A model generated the notes under the pieces. It saw only the letters and a program-made list of their open reading frames with translations. It searched no databases and was not told where the DNA came from. A stretch of DNA of 64,000 nucleotides, taken from the NCBI GenBank assembly GCA_025267735.1, contig CM046294.1:1150001-1214000 (forward strand), given 5' to 3'. Positions within the stretch are counted from its first letter, which is position 1. Every line of letters starts with the position of its first letter. Both the position numbers and the translations under genes were made by a program. Source of the DNA: Mactra quadrangularis (lineage: Eukaryota; Mollusca; Bivalvia; Venerida; Mactridae). Shown here one piece after another: positions 59,262 through 64,000 of this stretch.

Positions 59262-61945
59262 ATAATTGGGTCAAGGCAATGATTGAGGATCTTAGGGCTA
59301 GTGGGTCAAGGCAATGATTGAGAATCTTAGGGCTAGTGGGTCAAGGCAATGATTAGGGATCTTAGGGCTAGTGGGTCAAGGCAATGATTGAGGATCTTAG
59401 GGCTAGTGGGTCAAGGCAATGATTGAGAATCTTAGGGCTAGTGGGTCAATGCAATGATTGAGGATCTAAGAGCTAGTGGGTCAAGGCAATGATTGAGAAT
59501 CTTAGGGCTAGTGGGTCAAGGCAATGATTGAGGATCTTAGGGATAGTGGGTCAAGGCAATTATTGAGGATCTTAGGGCTAGTTGGTCAATGCAATGATTG
59601 AGGATCTTTAGGCTAGTGGGTCAAGGCAATGATTGAGGATCTTTGGGCTAGTGGGTCAATGCAATGATTGAGGATCTTAGGGATAGTGGGTCAAGGCAAT
59701 TATTGAGGATCTTAGGGCTAGTGGGTCAATGCAATGATTGAGGATCTAAGAGCTAGTGGGTCAAGGCAATGATTGAGAATCTTAGGGCTATTGGGTCAAG
59801 GCAATGATTGAGGATCTTAGGGATAGTGGGTCAAGGCAATTATTGAGGATCTTAGGGCTAGTTGGTCAATGCAATGATTGAGGATCTTTGGGCTAGTGGG
59901 TCAAGGCAATGATTGAGGATCTTTTGACTATTGGGTCTAGGCAATGATTGAGGATCTTAGGGCTAGTGGGTCAAGGCAATGATTGAGGATCTTAGGGCTA
60001 GTGGGTCAAGGCAATTATTGAGGATCTTAGGGCTAGTGGGTCAATGCAATGATTGAGGATCTAAGAGCTAGTGGGTCAAGGCAATGATTGAGAATCTTAG
60101 GGCTAGTGGGTCAAGGCAATGATTGAGGATCTTAGGGATAGTGGGTCAAGGCAATGATTGAGGATCTTAGGGCTAGTGGGTCAAGGCAATTATTGAGGAT
60201 CTTAGGGCTAGTGGGTCAAGGCAATTATTGAGGATCTTAGGGCTAGTGGGTCAAGGCAATTATTGAGGATCTTAGGGCTAGTGGGTCAATGCAATGATTG
60301 AGGATCTAAGAGCTAGTGGGTCAAGGCAATGATTGAGAATCTTAGGGCTAGTGGGTCAAGGCAATGATTGAGGATCTTAGGGATAGTGGGTCAAGGCAAT
60401 GATTGAGGATCTTAGGGCTAGTGGGTCAAGGCAATTATTGAGGATCTTAGGGCTAGTGGGTCAAGGCAATTATTGAGGATCTTAGGGCTAGTGGGTCAAT
60501 GCAATGAATGAGGATCTTTGGGCTAGTGGGTCAAGGCAATGATTGAGGATCTTAGGGCTAGTGGGTCAATGCAATGATTGAGAATCTTAGAGCTGGTGGG
60601 TCAAGGCAATGATTGGGAATCTTAGGGCTAGTGGGTCAATGCAATGATTGAGGATCTTAGGGCTAGTGGGTCAAGGCAATGATTGAGGATCTTAGGGCTA
60701 GTGGGTCAAGGCAATTATTGAGGATCTAAGGGCTAGTGGGTCAAGGCAATTATTGAGGATCTTTTGACTATTGGGTCAAGGCAATGATTGAGGATCGTAG
60801 GGATAGTGGGTCAATGCAATGATTGAGAATCTTAGGGCTAGTGGGTCAATGCAATGATTGAGGATCTTAGGGCTAGTGGGTCAAGGCAATGATTGAGAAT
60901 CTTAGGGCTAGTGGGTCAATGCAATGATTGAGGATCTTAGAGCTAGTGGGTCAAGGCAATGATTGAGGATCTTAGGGCTAGTTGGTCAAGGCAATGATTG
61001 GGAATCTTAGGGCTAGTGGGTCAAGGCAATTATTGAGGATCTTAGGGCTAGTTGGTCAATGCAATGATTGAGGATCTTAGGGCTGGTGGGTCAATGCAAT
61101 GATTGAGGATCTTAGGGCTAGTGGGTCAATGCAATGATTGAGAATCTTAGAGCTGGTGGGTCAAGGCAATGATTGGGAATCTTAGGGCTAGTGGGTCAAT
61201 GCAATGATTGAGGATCTTAGGGCTAGTGGGTCAAGGCAATGATTGAGGATCTTAGGGCTAGTGGGTCAAGGCAATTATTGAGGATCTAAGGGCTAGTGGG
61301 TCAAGGCAATTATTGAGGATCTTTTGACTATTGGGTCAAGGCAATGATTGAGGATCGTAGGGATAGTGGGTCAATGCAATGATTGAGAATCTTAGGGCTA
61401 GTGGGTCAATGCAATGATTGAGGATCTTAGGGCTAGTGGGTCAAGGCAATGATTGAGAATCTTAGGGCTAGTGGGTCAATGCAATGATTGAGGATCTTAG
61501 AGCTAGTGGGTCAAGGCAATGATTGAGGATCTTAGGGCTAGTTGGTCAAGGCAATGATTGAGAATCTTAGAGCTGGTGGGTCAAGGCAATGATTGGGAAT
61601 CTTAGGGCTAGTGGATCAAGGCAATGATTGAGGATCTTAGGGCTAGTGGGTCAATGCAATGATTGAGGATCTTAGGGCTAGTGGGTCAAGGCAATGATTG
61701 AGGATCTTAGGGCTAGTGGGTCAATGCAATGATTGAGGATCTTAGGGCTAGTTGGTCAAGGCAATGATTGGGAATCTTAGGGCTAGTGGGTCAAGGCAAT
61801 GATTAGGGATGGTAGGGCTAGTGGATCAAGGCAATGATTAGGGATGGTAGGGCTAGTGGATCAATGCAATGATTAAGGATCTTAGGGCTAGTGGGTCAAT
61901 GCAATGATTGAGGATCTTAGAGCTAGTGGGTCAAGACAATGACTG
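59262..61945. repeat. 35-bp satellite-like array, about 76 copies, with higher-order repeat
   Basis: The unit begins GGGTCAAGGCAATGATTGAG and continues GATCTTAGGGCTAGT. Marker variants repeat at exactly 560 bp (AGAATCTTAGAGCTGGTGGG at 60581 and 61141; CTTTTGACTATTGGGTCAAG at 60761 and 61321), which is 16 units. Confidence 0.92.
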
Positions 61946-62093
61946 CAGGATACAGACTATAATTTCACACTGACACAATATATCACTAAATAAGTCAAAC
62001 TTGATTTGAATGTTGATATATTTGTAAGGCTTATGTAAACAGAAAGAACATGTTACACTGATTAAAACGTTACAAATATTTAAAGTAACATAC

Positions 62094-62132
62094 CAATATA
62101 GATTAAGTCTATTTGGAAGCAGAGATATGTTC
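62094..62132 (-). CDS. Weak candidate upstream exon
   Basis: Thirty-nine bases lie between a possible acceptor (tgtattaaag/GAAC) and a donor ATTG/gtatgt of the same type used by other exons of this gene. One frame reads NISLLPNRLNLY and leaves phase 2, which is the phase needed by the 55.7-kb exon. No homology is recognised and the other frame is also open, so this may be chance. Confidence 0.2.
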
Positions 62133-62379
62133 CTTTAATACAGATAACATAGTACAAACATTGTAATATCAGGGTTTTGGCCTATAATGGTAGGTTCATA
62201 CTCTATGTAGATAATGAACATTGGTTTCAGTTTTATGAACTTTCTGGTATTTATTTTTACATTGGCTTTCTGCATGTTTAGTAGCAGACAGTAGCAAATC
62301 TTCATTTCAAACTGCCATGGACAATTACATTAAACCTGGCATGTGCAATTAAATAGATAATTATTACTGCAATTATATT

Positions 62380-62663
62380 TATTTATTAGAGTTAACGCCG
62401 TATCAACACAATTTAGGTCATTTCATGGCGTCCAGCGCACCTAACCTAGCTTTCCTGGACCATTGTCTATAACCAGTACTCACCTACCCTTCCACAAGGC
62501 CGGAAACTTCTCCATATTATCTAATCAATGAAGGAAAATCGACATTATTGTCAAATTTTCATGGAAGGGTATAACCTCCCTGGGTGGGATTCGAACCCGC
62601 ACCCCCTCGGGCACGAGTATCCAAATCCCAGTGCGCTACCAACAGCGCTATCGACCCGGGTTA
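62380..62663 (-). repeat. SINE family B, intact, with 14-bp duplication
   Basis: Full copy flanked by perfect ACTGCAATTATATT (62366-62379 and 62664-62677). Confidence 0.88.
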
Positions 62664-62840
62664 ACTGCAATTATATTAAGTCCACTTAACACATTAGCAT
62701 GCACACTATGCAGTTTGTGCCATTCAAGTATATGTAATCAGGTTTAGAATTCTATTGATTGGTAAATGTAAGGGAAATTTCCCTTGTACATTTGTATTGC
62801 TTCTGTTTGATGTATAATTCCGTGCTTGTATACTCCAGAA

Positions 62841-63154
62841 ACAAGTAAATCTGTGAGCTAATGCTCACTAGTGATACCCCCGCAGTGAGAAATATGACTA
62901 TCATAATGTAACTTTCATTTAACGAAATCTAAAAATATGCGACAAACCGGAAGTAGATGAGCAAGGAGCATGATATCGCTTTACACCACATGGGACTATG
63001 GGATGAAGCAATATGCAAAGTATTAGGCTGCTGCATGTTATAGTTGCTGAGAAAACTGCAACGGAAATTTTGTAACGGACGGACGCACGAACGCACGCAC
63101 GCACGGACAAGGGTAAAACAGTATACCCCCCTCTTCTTCGAAGCGGGGGTATAA
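62841..63154 (-). repeat. 265-bp interspersed element, copy 8, with extra 42 bp
   Basis: Same ends as the others, but about 42 extra bases lie after GATACCCCCGC (about 62885-62926), before the shared AAATCTAAAAATATG. It has an expanded, interrupted ACGC/ACGG stretch. The extra block is not recognised elsewhere in the window. Confidence 0.82.
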
Positions 63155-64000
63155 AAACTTCATGTTTGACAGTGCTATTAGCACTTAGATTTACAATGAC
63201 TCAAAGCTCACACCATGTTATAAACCATTTGAGGCCAAAATATTATGTCCAAACTAGGCGAAAATTTTACAACCAAACCAACTGAGATCAAAACATCCAG
63301 TCAAAACCAGTAAAGATCAAAATATCTAGTCCATGCTATTTGATACAAAAATATTATCTTTTAGTGATTTATACAGAAAAAAATTAAATATTTTCTTTGG
63401 TGCTATTTGAAGTCAAACCATTTCCCTTGGAGGCTTTTGAGAACAAAATATTGTGTTTGACCATTAAGACTAAAATATTTATTTCTCTGCATAATGTTTT
63501 TTGAAGAGCTTCAAATGACTTTTAAATCACTGCCTCAATTAAGACAGAACAAGCAATAACATCCTTAACAGAATTATAAACAAATGCATTTTAAAAGTAA
63601 CATTATGGGTTCAATAAGATCTAATAGTTTCACAAATTGAATGTATATATTGAATTTAATTTGTCCATGCATTGTCAAGTAAACTTGGCACTTCTTCTGC
63701 CCAGAAATTCCTATCGCCTTTATAAAAAAAAGTCCATACTTCAATACTATAACTGTGTCTTTCATTTCTTATCCTACATACTAGCTTTGCCAGTCTGACC
63801 TTCACCATGAGTACAATAAATGTATATATTATGAATATCTTGAATTTCTTATACTGCATAAATTATTCAATACATTGTGAAACAATTTTCTTATAAAAAA
63901 GTTGAAATCAAACAGTTAAATTCTATGTAGTGATTTTAATGGGCGAAGTAAGGAAAATACCACAAACATTGTTGACAGTTTATAAAATAGCCTATGGTAA
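63155..64000. other. Right edge, mostly plain
   Basis: Short AAAATATTxxGTCCA-like words recur at 63238-63480. Only the unassigned frame at 63656-63765 stands out. Confidence 0.35.
63656..63765 (-). other. Unassigned short open frame, possible terminal exon
   Basis: After a possible acceptor (aaagacacag), one frame reads YSIEVWTFFYKGDRNFWAEE, then VPSLLDNAWTN and a stop. The composition (Trp, acidic and aromatic residues) looks more protein-like than surrounding AT-rich frames. I do not recognise the sequence, and a second frame overlaps it. It could end a neighbouring minus-strand gene or be a mobile-element remnant. Confidence 0.2.

Overview
This window looks like AT-rich, repeat-laden DNA from an animal genome, most likely a bivalve mollusc. 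The reasons are introns with GT/AG splice sites, tRNA-derived SINEs, hAT-type MITEs, minisatellites, and a repeat of about 265 bp ending in a GGGGGTATA hairpin, a type I associate with bivalve genomes (recollection, not a search). There are no bacterial-style genes, rRNA genes, intact tRNA genes or CRISPR arrays. Nearly all long open frames are repeats read as protein.

The one gene I can support is the N-terminal half of a PLEKHG5-like RhoGEF (Syx family) on the minus strand, reading from high to low coordinates. The solid exons are at 55665-55746 (basic linker ending RRHTT), 54195-54362 (a phase 0-0 exon that could be a cassette), and 45412-45509 plus 44446-44582 (a Ras-binding-like, ubiquitin-fold domain). 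Probable exons follow at 34692-34733, 8481-8585 and 1430-1505, the last probably just before the DH domain. DH and PH lie beyond position 1. Weaker candidates are at 28766-28835 and 62094-62132. Assignment rests on reading frame, splice sites, matching phases and remembered similarity to vertebrate PLEKHG5; transcripts are needed.

Most of the window is intron filled with repeats. There are eight same-orientation copies of the 265-bp element (2.7, 13.2, 16.7, 18.2, 33.6, 37.9, 48.7 and 62.8 kb). There are four SINE-like families (A to D), several copies with perfect target-site duplications. hAT-like elements include one of 1.9 kb nested inside a SINE. Two large palindromes were found: 32.6-33.2 kb, and an inverted pair at 16.1 and 47.9 kb. 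A piece of a LINE reverse transcriptase lies at 12.8-13.1 kb. Satellites and minisatellites lie at 1.1, 8.9, 19.3, 23.2, 24.5, 27.7, 30.0, 33.3, 50.4, 53.6, 57.6 and 59.3 kb.

The most interesting points concern how repeats meet the gene. A fresh SINE sits 18 nt from the splice acceptor of the second Ras-binding exon. A six-copy repeat with G-quadruplex-type motifs on the transcript strand begins 76 bp after the cassette exon's donor. No wholly new system is evident.
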